From: an uncultured Lachnospiraceae bacterium
Lineage (GTDB): Bacteria > Bacillota > Clostridia > Lachnospirales > Lachnospiraceae
Direction: 5' to 3'
Assembly (NCBI GenBank): GCA_934309145.1
Contig: CAKRCW010000002.1
Location: 248,001-312,000, forward strand
DNA length: 64,000 nt
Positions 16,793 to 24,468 of the stretch are shown piece after piece (position 1 is the stretch's first letter; the number at the start of each line of letters is the position of its first letter). Both the position numbers and the translations under genes were made by a program. Below the pieces are notes generated by a model, which worked only from the letters and a program-made list of their open reading frames with translations, did no database searches and was not told where the DNA came from.

Positions 16793-18391
16793 TTAGAATG
16801 GGCTAAGCTTAAGATAGCCAGCCTCACCTATACTGAAATACCATTTTACACTCTCATCATCGCTCATAGCGAGTGCATATACTATTCTGCTGTCGCTTAT
16901 AGAACTCCAATCAAGGTCAGGATAATTCTCCCTTATATCATTTGCCTTACCCATAGTTGCAGTCCACGAACCTGTTACCGTATAACCGGCATCACTCGTA
17001 AGGGTAAGTGTAAAATCTCCATCCTCATACCCATCTGTATATGAGCCAGAGATTGCTGTTGTGATAATCTCACCATCTGATGGCTCATTATATGTTGTTA
17101 TCGCACCCTGTCCATTTGGCTTATTATTGTCCCACTGTCCATCATATACATCATATGTATTATTGTCAACATCCGTTAAAAGATAGTAAACTCCATGACC
17201 TGATCGTTCACCATCCTTGTATTCACCACAGTAAAAGTAATATCCGCCGCCCTCAAGTCCGTACAGACCAGTTGCAGTTCCAGTGTAGTCAGAGGTGAAG
17301 CCGTCCTCAGCATAAACATAACAATTACCAGACCGCAGGCTGTTTACTGTGCTTGCCTCCTGTGAAGTATCATAATTAATCATATCACCATAATTACCTG
17401 CTGTCATACACTCATACACACCAGCTAAAAGGTCATGTCCTGCCTCAACTAAGGCTCTCTGATTTTCTATCTTCTGGCTGTATTCTGTAAAATTGACATT
17501 GTCAACCTTATCCTTGTACTCAGATATCATATCCTCTGCTGCATCAAAATCCTCTGCTGTTATCATGTCACCAAGAAGCTTATCTATACAGGTTTTTCTG
17601 CCGGAAACAACATCTGTATTTTCTGAATCTATCTCTGCTGCACTGTCATACAGCTCTAACGCCTCGTCATAAAGCTCATCAGAAAGCTTTGCATTTGCAT
17701 CCTCAATATAACAACCAATCAGCAAATCGCTAAGAGTATCGCTTTCTCCTAACAATTCAATACCAGCCTCAAGGGTTGACATACATCTGTCTCTGTCATC
17801 CGTATAAATATCAGGAGCCATTGCATATATATCTGCAATGTCATCTGCATTATCCTCTATAATCTGCTTATCCATAGCAGTTATAGTATCTGTATATTCC
17901 TTATATATTGTGCTAAGCTCCGATGTATCTTCCTTATGCAGTCCTGAATCAAGACTTCCCTTCATGGCTTCTATGCTCTGATCATCTATATCAAGTGCTT
18001 TATTATACTCATCATAAGCAAGCTCATAATCATTCGACTGCATAGCCTCTATGCCCTTATTGAGGTGTCTGTCAAATCTCTTTTCCGGTGTAAAAAATGC
18101 CAGATAGGCACCTGCTCCACCAGCTATAAGAACTACAATTAAAATAGCAGCCACTATTTTGGCAATCTTTTTCTTGTTCTTAGGCTTAGCCTGATTGACA
18201 TTCTGCACGTTACCCATGTTCTGCATATACATTGCAGTCTGGGTTGTATCAACATTTGCCTTAAATGTCTCAGGATTTCCGTTATATGGTAAATTCATTC
18301 CCATCTGAGGAGCATTCCATGTAGAATTGCCCTGCTGGTTCGTCCCACCATAGGAATTATTGTAATTGTTATATCCATTATTTTGATCCAT
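16793..18391 (-). CDS. Membrane-anchored TPR-like protein with C-terminal MORN-like repeats
   Basis: The 532-residue protein starts with an Asn/Gly/Gln-rich disordered segment (1-70), then a basic patch and one membrane helix (about 78-101). An outer helical region follows with TPR-like units (for example GIEAMQSNDYELAYDEYNKA near 119-138). The C-terminal part carries MORN-like units (CGEYKDGERSGHGVYYL, YDGQWDNNKPNGQGAI). The layout predicts a protein with a short cytoplasmic tail and a large extracytoplasmic protein-binding domain. It is not a recognised named family. It has its own terminator and faces away from the amidase gene on the other strand. Confidence 0.75.
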   Translation of the reverse strand: MDQNNGYNNYNNSYGGTNQQGNSTWNAPQMGMNLPYNGNPETFKANVDTTQTAMYMQNMGNVQNVNQAKPKNKKKIAKIVAAILIVVLIAGGAGAYLAFFTPEKRFDRHLNKGIEAMQSNDYELAYDEYNKALDIDDQSIEAMKGSLDSGLHKEDTSELSTIYKEYTDTITAMDKQIIEDNADDIADIYAMAPDIYTDDRDRCMSTLEAGIELLGESDTLSDLLIGCYIEDANAKLSDELYDEALELYDSAAEIDSENTDVVSGRKTCIDKLLGDMITAEDFDAAEDMISEYKDKVDNVNFTEYSQKIENQRALVEAGHDLLAGVYECMTAGNYGDMINYDTSQEASTVNSLRSGNCYVYAEDGFTSDYTGTATGLYGLEGGGYYFYCGEYKDGERSGHGVYYLLTDVDNNTYDVYDGQWDNNKPNGQGAITTYNEPSDGEIITTAISGSYTDGYEDGDFTLTLTSDAGYTVTGSWTATMGKANDIRENYPDLDWSSISDSRIVYALAMSDDESVKWYFSIGEAGYLKLSPF

Positions 18392-18527
18392 TTGCCTACC
18401 CCCATTATCCTCTGATATGATATAATAGCCTATATGTTATTGTAACATATTTCTATCCTTTGCGAATATACTTTTTACAAAATTTATATATATTAAATAT
18501 AAGAAACGAAAGAAGGAACATTTTTAC

Positions 18528-19229
18528 ATGGAAAATAGAAGACCTAAACGTACGAACAGCAGAAAAAAAGTTTCAAAAAGCAGGAGGATTATACTTGTTT
18601 TAATTCTTATTCTGATAGGCTTAATTCCAGGAATATTTATCGGCAGACACTTTGCCAATAAACAAGCCTCCAAATCATACAGGGATGCTTATCAGGATTA
18701 TTCAACCTACCAAAGACTCGATATGCTAAATCAGGCAGCGATTCCTGAGTGGATTGACCAACAAATAATTCCTTTAGATGGAGTCTCAAGAAATGGCACT
18801 CTGCTCGGTGGTTATAATGACATTGTTGTACACTATGTTGGAAACCCTAACACCACGGCACAGCAGAATCATGACTTCTACTGTAATCCTGAATCTGAGG
18901 TAAGCTCACATTTTATAGTTGGTTTAGATGGAGAAATAATACAGTGCATACCACTAAATGAAATGTCTGCCGCAAGTAACTGGCGAAATCGTGACACTAT
19001 ATCCATAGAGGTGTGCCACCCTGACGAAACAGGCAAATTTAATGAGGCAACCTACAATTCACTTGTAAAGCTTGTAGCATGGCTTATGAACGAAGGCGGA
19101 CTTGACACCTCACACGTTATCAGACACTACGACATCACTGGAAAGGAATGTCCTTTATACTATGTTAATAATCAGGAGGCATGGCTTGCATTTAAAGCTG
19201 ATGTTGCATCATACACCCCCAACAATTAA
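18528..19229 (+). CDS. Membrane-anchored N-acetylmuramoyl-L-alanine amidase (Amidase_2/PGRP)
   Basis: The 233-residue protein has a basic N-terminus, one membrane helix (about 20-38) and a type-2 amidase domain that cleaves the bond between muramic acid and the stem peptide. Zinc ligands are visible as His102 (DIVVHYVG), His200 (IRHYDITGKECP) and Cys208, with Glu161 (TISIEVCHP) in the catalytic position. The domain is complete. The anchor suggests action on the inner face of the cell wall. An A-rich leader with GAAAGAAGGA precedes the ATG. A terminator lies at 19396-19436 after a repeat element. Confidence 0.9.
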   Translation: MENRRPKRTNSRKKVSKSRRIILVLILILIGLIPGIFIGRHFANKQASKSYRDAYQDYSTYQRLDMLNQAAIPEWIDQQIIPLDGVSRNGTLLGGYNDIVVHYVGNPNTTAQQNHDFYCNPESEVSSHFIVGLDGEIIQCIPLNEMSAASNWRNRDTISIEVCHPDETGKFNEATYNSLVKLVAWLMNEGGLDTSHVIRHYDITGKECPLYYVNNQEAWLAFKADVASYTPNN

Positions 19230-19287
19230 ATAAATATATTTCTGCCTCATTTTCTATTTATATGTGGGGAGACTGATGAACGTTATA

Positions 19288-19373
19288 TTCCGGGACCGTT
19301 CCCACTTGTTGCTCCAAGCAGCGGCTCTAAATTCGTGCTACGCACTCATTAAGTGCCGGCTGTCGCAAAAGAC
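19288..19373 (+). repeat. Core element, copy 2 (degenerate, no arms)
   Basis: This copy starts TTCCGGGACCG, contains GTGCTACGCAC and CACTCATTAAGTGCCGGC, and stops at CTGTCGCAAAAGAC, lacking the CGTCCC end. The flanks show no long inverted repeat. It sits between the amidase gene and its terminator. Small reading frames across it translate the repeat and should not be annotated as genes. Confidence 0.85.
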
Positions 19374-19395
19374 AAAAACTATATGTATTTTATCA

Positions 19396-19436
19396 AAACA
19401 AGCTCCAGAAGATTACTCCCGGAGCTTGTTTATTTG
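19396..19436 (+). terminator. Terminator downstream of the amidase gene
   Basis: AACAAGCTCC pairs with GGAGCTTGTT across a 15-base segment and is followed by a T-rich stretch. Symmetry and flanking A/T runs allow use by the converging gene that ends at 19475. Confidence 0.75.
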
Positions 19437-19474
19437 TTCTTATTATATTGTATATCCTCAAATCATATATACGA

Positions 19475-20491
19475 TTAATCTACATATACAAATATATTGA
19501 TAGTCTCATCATTAACATCGTTGCTAAGTGTTATTACAGTGTTACCTGAACCATTCGGGGTAATATAAAGTGTTGCAACATCACCATTCCATGAATCGCC
19601 CCACTCGCAGCTTGCAACTGATGAATCTGCAACTGTGTATACTACGTTGCTGTCCTCCTGTACACCGAAATATACCATAACTGCAACATCTCCACCGCTT
19701 AAGTGAAGAACTGTATCACTTGCAAAGAAGTCTGAGTAACCCTGACCTGCTGAGCTGTTAGCAAACTGTATCAGACTGTCATATGCTGAATATGATGCAC
19801 TTGTCTCCTCATATGAAGAAATCTGTGACTCATAATCTGAAATCTGTGACTCATAATCTGTTACCTGTGACTCAAGGTCAGCAATCTCTGAATCCTTATC
19901 ACTTATCTGGTTCTCATAGTTGCTTGAAGAAGCATCCATCTGCGATGCAAGACTATCCTTTTCCTTGCTTATGTCATCTATCTTACTGTTAAAATGTAAG
20001 AACAACCATACTCCCGCACCTGCCATAGCAACAATAAGTATTATAGAAACTATTATGTATGCCTTAGCTGCTGTACCTGTCTTTCCTGACTTAGCAGGCT
20101 GTGGTGCCTTAGGCGCATTGTTAGCTGGCTTCTGTGGTGCTGGTGCTCCAGGTGCTCCCATTGGTGCTCCGCCCATCGGCTTTGGACCTCCCATCGGTGC
20201 TCCGCCCATCGGCTTTGGACCTCCCATTGGGGCTCCACCCATCGGCTTCGGTGCTCCTGTTGGTCCCGGAACAAAGCCCTGTGGTGCCGGATTGCCCTGC
20301 TGTGGTGTCTGTGGCTTAGCTGGTGATATCATATCACTTGTAAGTACTGTTGTATTAGCTTCGCTATCATCCTCAATAGGCTTCATATCCGCAGCACTTG
20401 TTTTTTCATCAGGCTTTGATAAAGGTGCTCCACACTTTGCACAGAAAGCTGCACCTTCCTTGTTTTCAAAACTGCATGATTTACAAATCAT
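19475..20491 (-). CDS. Zinc-ribbon membrane protein with Gly/Pro repeats and coiled coil
   Basis: The 338-residue protein has an N-terminal zinc ribbon (CKSCSFENKEGAAFCAKCG, 3-21). A disordered Gly/Pro/Met repeat region with the 11-residue unit MGGAPMGGPKP, a membrane helix (about 145-168) and a coiled coil with repeated ESQISDYE units follow. The end is a beta-rich C-terminal domain of about 80 residues (VVYTVADSSVASCEWGDSW) that looks Ig-like. Cytoplasmic zinc ribbon plus outer coiled coil suggests a scaffold or sensor; no function is known. GGAGG/AAGGA precedes the ATG. Its promoter region carries element copy 3. Confidence 0.8.
   Translation of the reverse strand: MICKSCSFENKEGAAFCAKCGAPLSKPDEKTSAADMKPIEDDSEANTTVLTSDMISPAKPQTPQQGNPAPQGFVPGPTGAPKPMGGAPMGGPKPMGGAPMGGPKPMGGAPMGAPGAPAPQKPANNAPKAPQPAKSGKTGTAAKAYIIVSIILIVAMAGAGVWLFLHFNSKIDDISKEKDSLASQMDASSSNYENQISDKDSEIADLESQVTDYESQISDYESQISSYEETSASYSAYDSLIQFANSSAGQGYSDFFASDTVLHLSGGDVAVMVYFGVQEDSNVVYTVADSSVASCEWGDSWNGDVATLYITPNGSGNTVITLSNDVNDETINIFVYVD
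20163..20260 (-). repeat. 33-bp tandem repeat within the zinc-ribbon protein gene
   Basis: Three units of 33 bp starting at 20163, 20196 and 20229 encode the MGGAPMGGPKP repeats. Units differ by a few bases. Slippage could change the unit number between strains. Confidence 0.85.
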
Positions 20492-20590
20492 TTCCTTACC
20501 TCCATGTCATTACACACATATCAATGTCTGTTTTAATCATAATAATATATATTAAATATACTTCAATTTTCTGTATTGTCAAGTTATATT

Positions 20591-20719
20591 TATACATAAA
20601 TAGTTCCGATTCGGGACCGCTCTCGCTTAATTGCTCCGAGCAGCAGCACTAAATTCGTGCCTCGCACTCATTAAGTGCTGGCTGTCGCAAATGTCCCTTT
20701 CTGGAACTATTTATGTATA
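20591..20719 (+). repeat. Core-in-hairpin element, copy 3 (short arms)
   Basis: The core (20608-20702) runs from TCGGGACCG to ATGTCCC. Its arms pair exactly over 17 bp (20591-20607 with 20703-20719), with weaker pairing further out. The helix reads AGCACT/AGTGCT, a compensated A-T replacing the G-C seen in other copies. It fills the middle of the 269-bp interval between the Csp-protease end and the zinc-ribbon gene start region. Confidence 0.88.
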
Positions 20720-20773
20720 TTTAATTACAATAAGTATTTCAGTCAATGTTTTAATAGCTGGCATTGGGTAACA

Positions 20774-20796
20774 GATGTTTGCTAACAAACATTTTT
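20774..20796 (+). terminator. Orphan terminator-like hairpin
   Basis: ATGTTTG, loop CTAA, CAAACAT, then TTTTT reads as a terminator on the plus strand, although neighbouring genes are all on the minus strand. It might end a short transcript coming from the element of copy 3. Confidence 0.4.
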
Positions 20797-20824
20797 CACC
20801 TGCATTTTTCAACAATTATATCAA

Positions 20825-22555
20825 CTATATATTCCTTAACGCTTCAAACACACCATATACATCCAATGCGCCATATCCCCATGCACGATTAGGGTATTCT
20901 GTATCAGATACTCTCTGAACTCCTCTTATAATAAGCTGTCTTATCTGCTCCGTATTTATGTAAGGACTGTTTCCCTTTACTAATCCCCACTCTAGTATAA
21001 GTGCAGCTGCCCCGGCTGTCACAGCAGATGCAACACTTGTTCCGCTTCTTCTTGTAAATAATTCTCTCTCTCCCCCCGTTGCAAATGCACCATATACATT
21101 TACGGCAGGTGCAGCAATATCGGGCTTTATAGCTCCTAGTCTTGTATAGCCTCTGCTTGAATTCACATATAATGCCTTTGTATAGTGATTGTAACCTGCC
21201 ACCGTTATTGAACCCCTGCCATTTCCTGGGGAGCAGATGGTTATGTCAGGTGTTGCTCTCACAAATGACGTATTACTACTAAGAAAATTATGCATAGGAA
21301 GCCACGCATTTAATGAGCTTCCATACACACCTATTGTTCCATTTACCTGTATCGTCCATATTCCAGGAGCAGGATTATCAAACCTAAGTAATATAAGCTG
21401 GTCGCCTGAAATACTCTCAACAACCACATTTTCAACGTATACAGTCGTTCCCTCATACAAAAACCTCAGGACTGCTGAGCCATCTCTGTTATATGGAATC
21501 TGCTCTAATCTCTCACCTGTCGGAGACAACACACTTATTCTGTATAGCTCGGGGGCGCTTCCCCATATCTCCATGGTGAAACCTCGTTCCCCTTCACCCA
21601 CACTTATCTCCATATCCTCCTGAAAACGTTTATCTGCCATCCTGTTATATTCCATGTAATGTCCACCATAGCCAAGCTCATTTCCACCTGCAGAAACTAT
21701 GCAGATTCCTCTCAGATTAGCCTGACTTGAAAGATACTGCTCGAGATATGTATTTCCCGCATGGTCCCCCTGATTTGTTCCTATACCAAGACATATTACA
21801 AGTGGTTTTTTTAATTCAACCGCCTTGTCTATAAGATATCTGATTCCGAGGACTATATCATCCTCGCCATAACATATGGTATCATCAGGAATAAAATAAA
21901 ACTCCCTCAGATTGTCCTTTATCTGTTTTAATTTAACCATAATTATCTGAGAATTTGGTGCAACCCCTATATATGGTTCTTCCGGATAATCCCTTGCGGC
22001 AGCTACAGATGCCATAAATGTTCCGTGTCCCTCATTATCTTTACTTGGAACTATATTGTATGGTTCATCCGAGGTCAAGGCTCTGTCTATATCAGAAGCT
22101 GTATATTCAGCGCCATAACCAAACACAGGATTTCCTGTACCATACACTTCTTCATTTTGGTCCCATATAGCCGCAATTTTAGTACTCCCATCTATATTCC
22201 TAAAAAGTGTATTTCTATAATCTATCCCTGTATCCACAAAGCCAATCAAGACTCCCTCACCCGTAAGCATAAGTCCTGGAAGTGCTCGCACTCTGTCTGC
22301 CTGAATTGTGCTTACCACACTTGTGTCAAGCAATCCATAGCCCTTAGGTGTTATTCCATATCCAAAACCTGACAAGGAATCTCTTGTTATCGTATCAGCC
22401 CTGCTGTATGCAACCAAAAATCTGCTATTTACTATATTCACACAATCAGGTCTAAGAAGTGTATTTACACGTTCTATATCACCATCATATTTGACAAGGA
22501 AATTCATATACTCCTCAGAATATATCGCATTTAGACAATCTGACATTTCATCCAC
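20825..22555 (-). CDS. S8 subtilisin-like serine protease, Csp type
   Basis: The protein (about 576 residues) has the subtilisin catalytic triad: Asp108 (IGFVDTGIDY), His177 (NEGHGTFMAS) and Ser507 (SGTSVAS). An unusual insertion of over 150 residues between the His and Ser blocks forms a jelly-roll-like region, as in the clostridial Csp proteases. It has an N-terminal prodomain-like segment and no signal peptide. Csp proteases of Clostridium cleave spore cortex hydrolases, but homologues occur widely in Lachnospiraceae, so the role here is unproven. GTG at 22555 is chosen because GGAGG lies eight bases upstream; that ribosome site sits in the 3' arm of the terminator of the CARF gene. ATG at 22546 is the alternative. 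Confidence 0.88.
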   Translation of the reverse strand: MDEMSDCLNAIYSEEYMNFLVKYDGDIERVNTLLRPDCVNIVNSRFLVAYSRADTITRDSLSGFGYGITPKGYGLLDTSVVSTIQADRVRALPGLMLTGEGVLIGFVDTGIDYRNTLFRNIDGSTKIAAIWDQNEEVYGTGNPVFGYGAEYTASDIDRALTSDEPYNIVPSKDNEGHGTFMASVAAARDYPEEPYIGVAPNSQIIMVKLKQIKDNLREFYFIPDDTICYGEDDIVLGIRYLIDKAVELKKPLVICLGIGTNQGDHAGNTYLEQYLSSQANLRGICIVSAGGNELGYGGHYMEYNRMADKRFQEDMEISVGEGERGFTMEIWGSAPELYRISVLSPTGERLEQIPYNRDGSAVLRFLYEGTTVYVENVVVESISGDQLILLRFDNPAPGIWTIQVNGTIGVYGSSLNAWLPMHNFLSSNTSFVRATPDITICSPGNGRGSITVAGYNHYTKALYVNSSRGYTRLGAIKPDIAAPAVNVYGAFATGGERELFTRRSGTSVASAVTAGAAALILEWGLVKGNSPYINTEQIRQLIIRGVQRVSDTEYPNRAWGYGALDVYGVFEALRNI

Positions 22556-22610
22556 AAAAAAAGCCTCCAGAAGCATAGATATTATGTATCTAATCTATGC
22601 ATTCTGAAGG
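22556..22610 (-). terminator. Terminator of the CARF gene, overlapping the ribosome site of the protease gene
   Basis: On the minus strand CCTTCAGAATGCATAGAT pairs, with a bulge, with ATCTATGCTTCTGGAGG and is followed by seven T. The GGAGG of the descending arm is the ribosome binding site of the Csp-like protease, so folding would both end transcription and hide that site. Confidence 0.8.
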
Positions 22611-22623
22611 ATATTGATTACCA

Positions 22624-23811
22624 CTATATTCTCTTTAACCGGTTTAGAAGCTGTTCATCGCTCATGTTGAACACGCCATCTATAACCCATATATGCATAT
22701 CCCTTGCGCGCTGTTTAAAATACTGTGTTCCTGTAGTATCATCACAGGTCTTACCTAGCACCAGTGCCTTTCTCGCATATTTTCCACCGAATTTTCTGGA
22801 AACAGTCTCAAGCTCATGCAGAGCATTTCCGCCAACCTTGCCATTCTTGCACGATATAAATATTGGACAGACGTTCTTCATCAAAATGACATCTATCTCG
22901 TTCATAGTATCATATCCCGGATGTTCAAAATCATGTACCTCTCCATCCCAGTCAATATGTGCACCGATAATGGCATCTGAGAACAGATATCCGTCTCTTG
23001 TTGCAACCTCGTACACATGAAGCTCAAGTATATTGCCAGCCTTTCCTATGATACGCTTAATCATACTATTCTTAAACTTAAATGAAATCCGTTTGCCAGA
23101 CTCCGTATAATGAGTTATCATTCCGGCATCCCTTAAATCATATAAAAGCTTAACGGCTTCTCCAAGCTGGTTTCTGTATACTTCCTCCCAGCCATCGTGC
23201 TGTTTAGGAGTATTCTTTCTCAACTCATCAATAACAGAGCAGTATTTATTCCAATTAGTCTTATATTTTTTGCAGATATCCCACAGAATACGTATATCCT
23301 CACGGAATTGTTCCGTAAATTTCCAGTCACTATAGCTGCCAGTCTGGTCAGTCAAAACTCCGCCATGTAGTATAATATCCTCAGCAATTCCTATACTATA
23401 ATGATACTCTGTAGTATTCACAGTATCTCCCCTGATTTCAATTTCTTTACCCGTAAATGGGTCTATACGCATTTTGCTTATATTCATTCTTGCCGCGATA
23501 CATCCAAGTGCAATAAGTATAAGTTCACTTCCTCCGGTCAGTTCAAACCTTACCCCGGGATATTCCCTTATTATATCAGTTAGCATCTCTATTGCACCAT
23601 TCAAATCGTCCTTCGGAACTTCTATAAATTCAAGCTCAGTGTCTGGACATTTGCTATCCCGGAAATGCTCAATATCATGTATTTTCTTAGTTATCATGTT
23701 GTCCTTATGTCCAAGAAATATGATTTTCTCAGGGCGATATTTTATCATCGCCATGACATTTTCTATTGGCTCCTCAGAGTAAAATTCTACCAAAACCTTT
23801 GTCCGTTCCAT
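22624..23811 (-). CDS. CARF-nuclease protein, Card1/DUF1887-like
   Basis: The 395-residue protein has an N-terminal CARF-like Rossmann domain (about 1-145; VLVEFYSEEPIENVMAMIKY, and the LTGGSELILIALG loop at 91-103). A middle helical/winged-helix segment (about 165-250) and a C-terminal PD-(D/E)XK-like nuclease domain follow (EIDVIL at 305-310, then FISCKNGKV at 318-326). In Card1/Can2 proteins cyclic tetra-adenylate made by type III CRISPR Cas10 switches on the nuclease. Asp307 and Lys322 have the expected spacing, but Ser320 stands where ExK nucleases have Glu. No cas gene or array is in the window. ATG at 23811 is preceded by GGTGGGG; a longer start lacks a site. Confidence 0.75.
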   Translation of the reverse strand: MERTKVLVEFYSEEPIENVMAMIKYRPEKIIFLGHKDNMITKKIHDIEHFRDSKCPDTELEFIEVPKDDLNGAIEMLTDIIREYPGVRFELTGGSELILIALGCIAARMNISKMRIDPFTGKEIEIRGDTVNTTEYHYSIGIAEDIILHGGVLTDQTGSYSDWKFTEQFREDIRILWDICKKYKTNWNKYCSVIDELRKNTPKQHDGWEEVYRNQLGEAVKLLYDLRDAGMITHYTESGKRISFKFKNSMIKRIIGKAGNILELHVYEVATRDGYLFSDAIIGAHIDWDGEVHDFEHPGYDTMNEIDVILMKNVCPIFISCKNGKVGGNALHELETVSRKFGGKYARKALVLGKTCDDTTGTQYFKQRARDMHIWVIDGVFNMSDEQLLNRLKRI

Positions 23812-23910
23812 CAATACCCCACCCGTCCTTTGTAATAATTTTATTATACCTACTACTTTTATCATATGCAATGTTTTAATGTAATGTTTGTATCAAGTAA
23901 GCTATTATAC

Positions 23911-24088
23911 ATTTTCCAGCATAGCAGGGTTCGGATATCTGTGGCAGGTTATATTCCGGGACCGTTTCCACTTATTGCTCCGAGCAACGGTGCTAAATTC
24001 GTGCTATGCACTCATTAAGCACCGGCTGTCGCAAACGTCCCTGCATATAACCTGCTACAGATATCCGAACCCTGCTATGCTGGAAAAT
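23911..24088 (+). repeat. Core-in-hairpin element, copy 4 (44-bp arms)
   Basis: Arms 23911-23954 and 24045-24088 are complementary over 44 bp with one mismatch. The core between them runs from TCCGGGACCG to CGTCCCTGC. Its inner helix reads GGTGCT/AGCACC where other copies have GGTACT or GGCACT with AGTGCC, a paired change. Part of the 657-bp gap between the CARF gene and the next gene. Confidence 0.9.
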
Positions 24089-24180
24089 ATGCAATTAACT
24101 ACTTTATAGAAATATATAGCTGAAAAATCTCCCTCTTAAAAAAATATATTGATTGACAATATAATAAAAAAGATATCGAG

Positions 24181-24378
24181 TAATCATTGGCATTTTTTTA
24201 GACAGACAGCTTTCTTTAAGGATGATGGATTCCATGCAGGGACGTTTGCGACAGCCGGCACTTAATGAGTGCATGGCACGAATTTAGTGCCGTTGCTCGG
24301 AGCAATAAGTGGAAACGGTCCCGTAATGGAACCATCATCCTGAAAGAAAGCGTCCGGCTAAAAAAACACCAACAATTA
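24181..24378 (-). repeat. Core-in-hairpin element, copy 5 (reverse orientation, decayed arms)
   Basis: The core is present in reverse (GCAGGGACG to GGTCCCGTAA) between arms 24181-24235 and 24326-24378, which pair with roughly ten mismatches or gaps. It lies 92 bp from copy 4 in the opposite direction. The short stretch between the two copies holds an AT-rich hairpin (TATATTG/CAATATA) and no gene. Confidence 0.88.
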
Positions 24379-24468
24379 CCTGACAGAAACATCCTCCATA
24401 AACTGCTGGAATATTACATCCAAATATGCTAAAATATTACATATTTACATATATATGGAGAGATAGTT

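Noticed and set aside
19264..19500. Small reading frame over element copy 2, and a similar one at 23888-24109, both giving a peptide with LNSCYALIK.
   Set aside because: Both are translations of the repeat core itself. They lack ribosome sites and run through the hairpin arms; the conservation is explained by the nucleic-acid repeat. Such frames are likely to be over-annotated as proteins in related genomes.
19920..20555. Long plus-strand open frame opposite the zinc-ribbon protein gene.
   Set aside because: It is the antisense of a Gly/Pro-rich repeat region whose composition suppresses stop codons. It has no ribosome site and no recognisable domain.
22624..24378. A CRISPR array near the CARF gene, given the repeated cores at 24.0 and 24.3 kb.
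   Set aside because: There are only two cores here, in opposite orientation, with private inverted arms and no regular spacers, so this is not an array.
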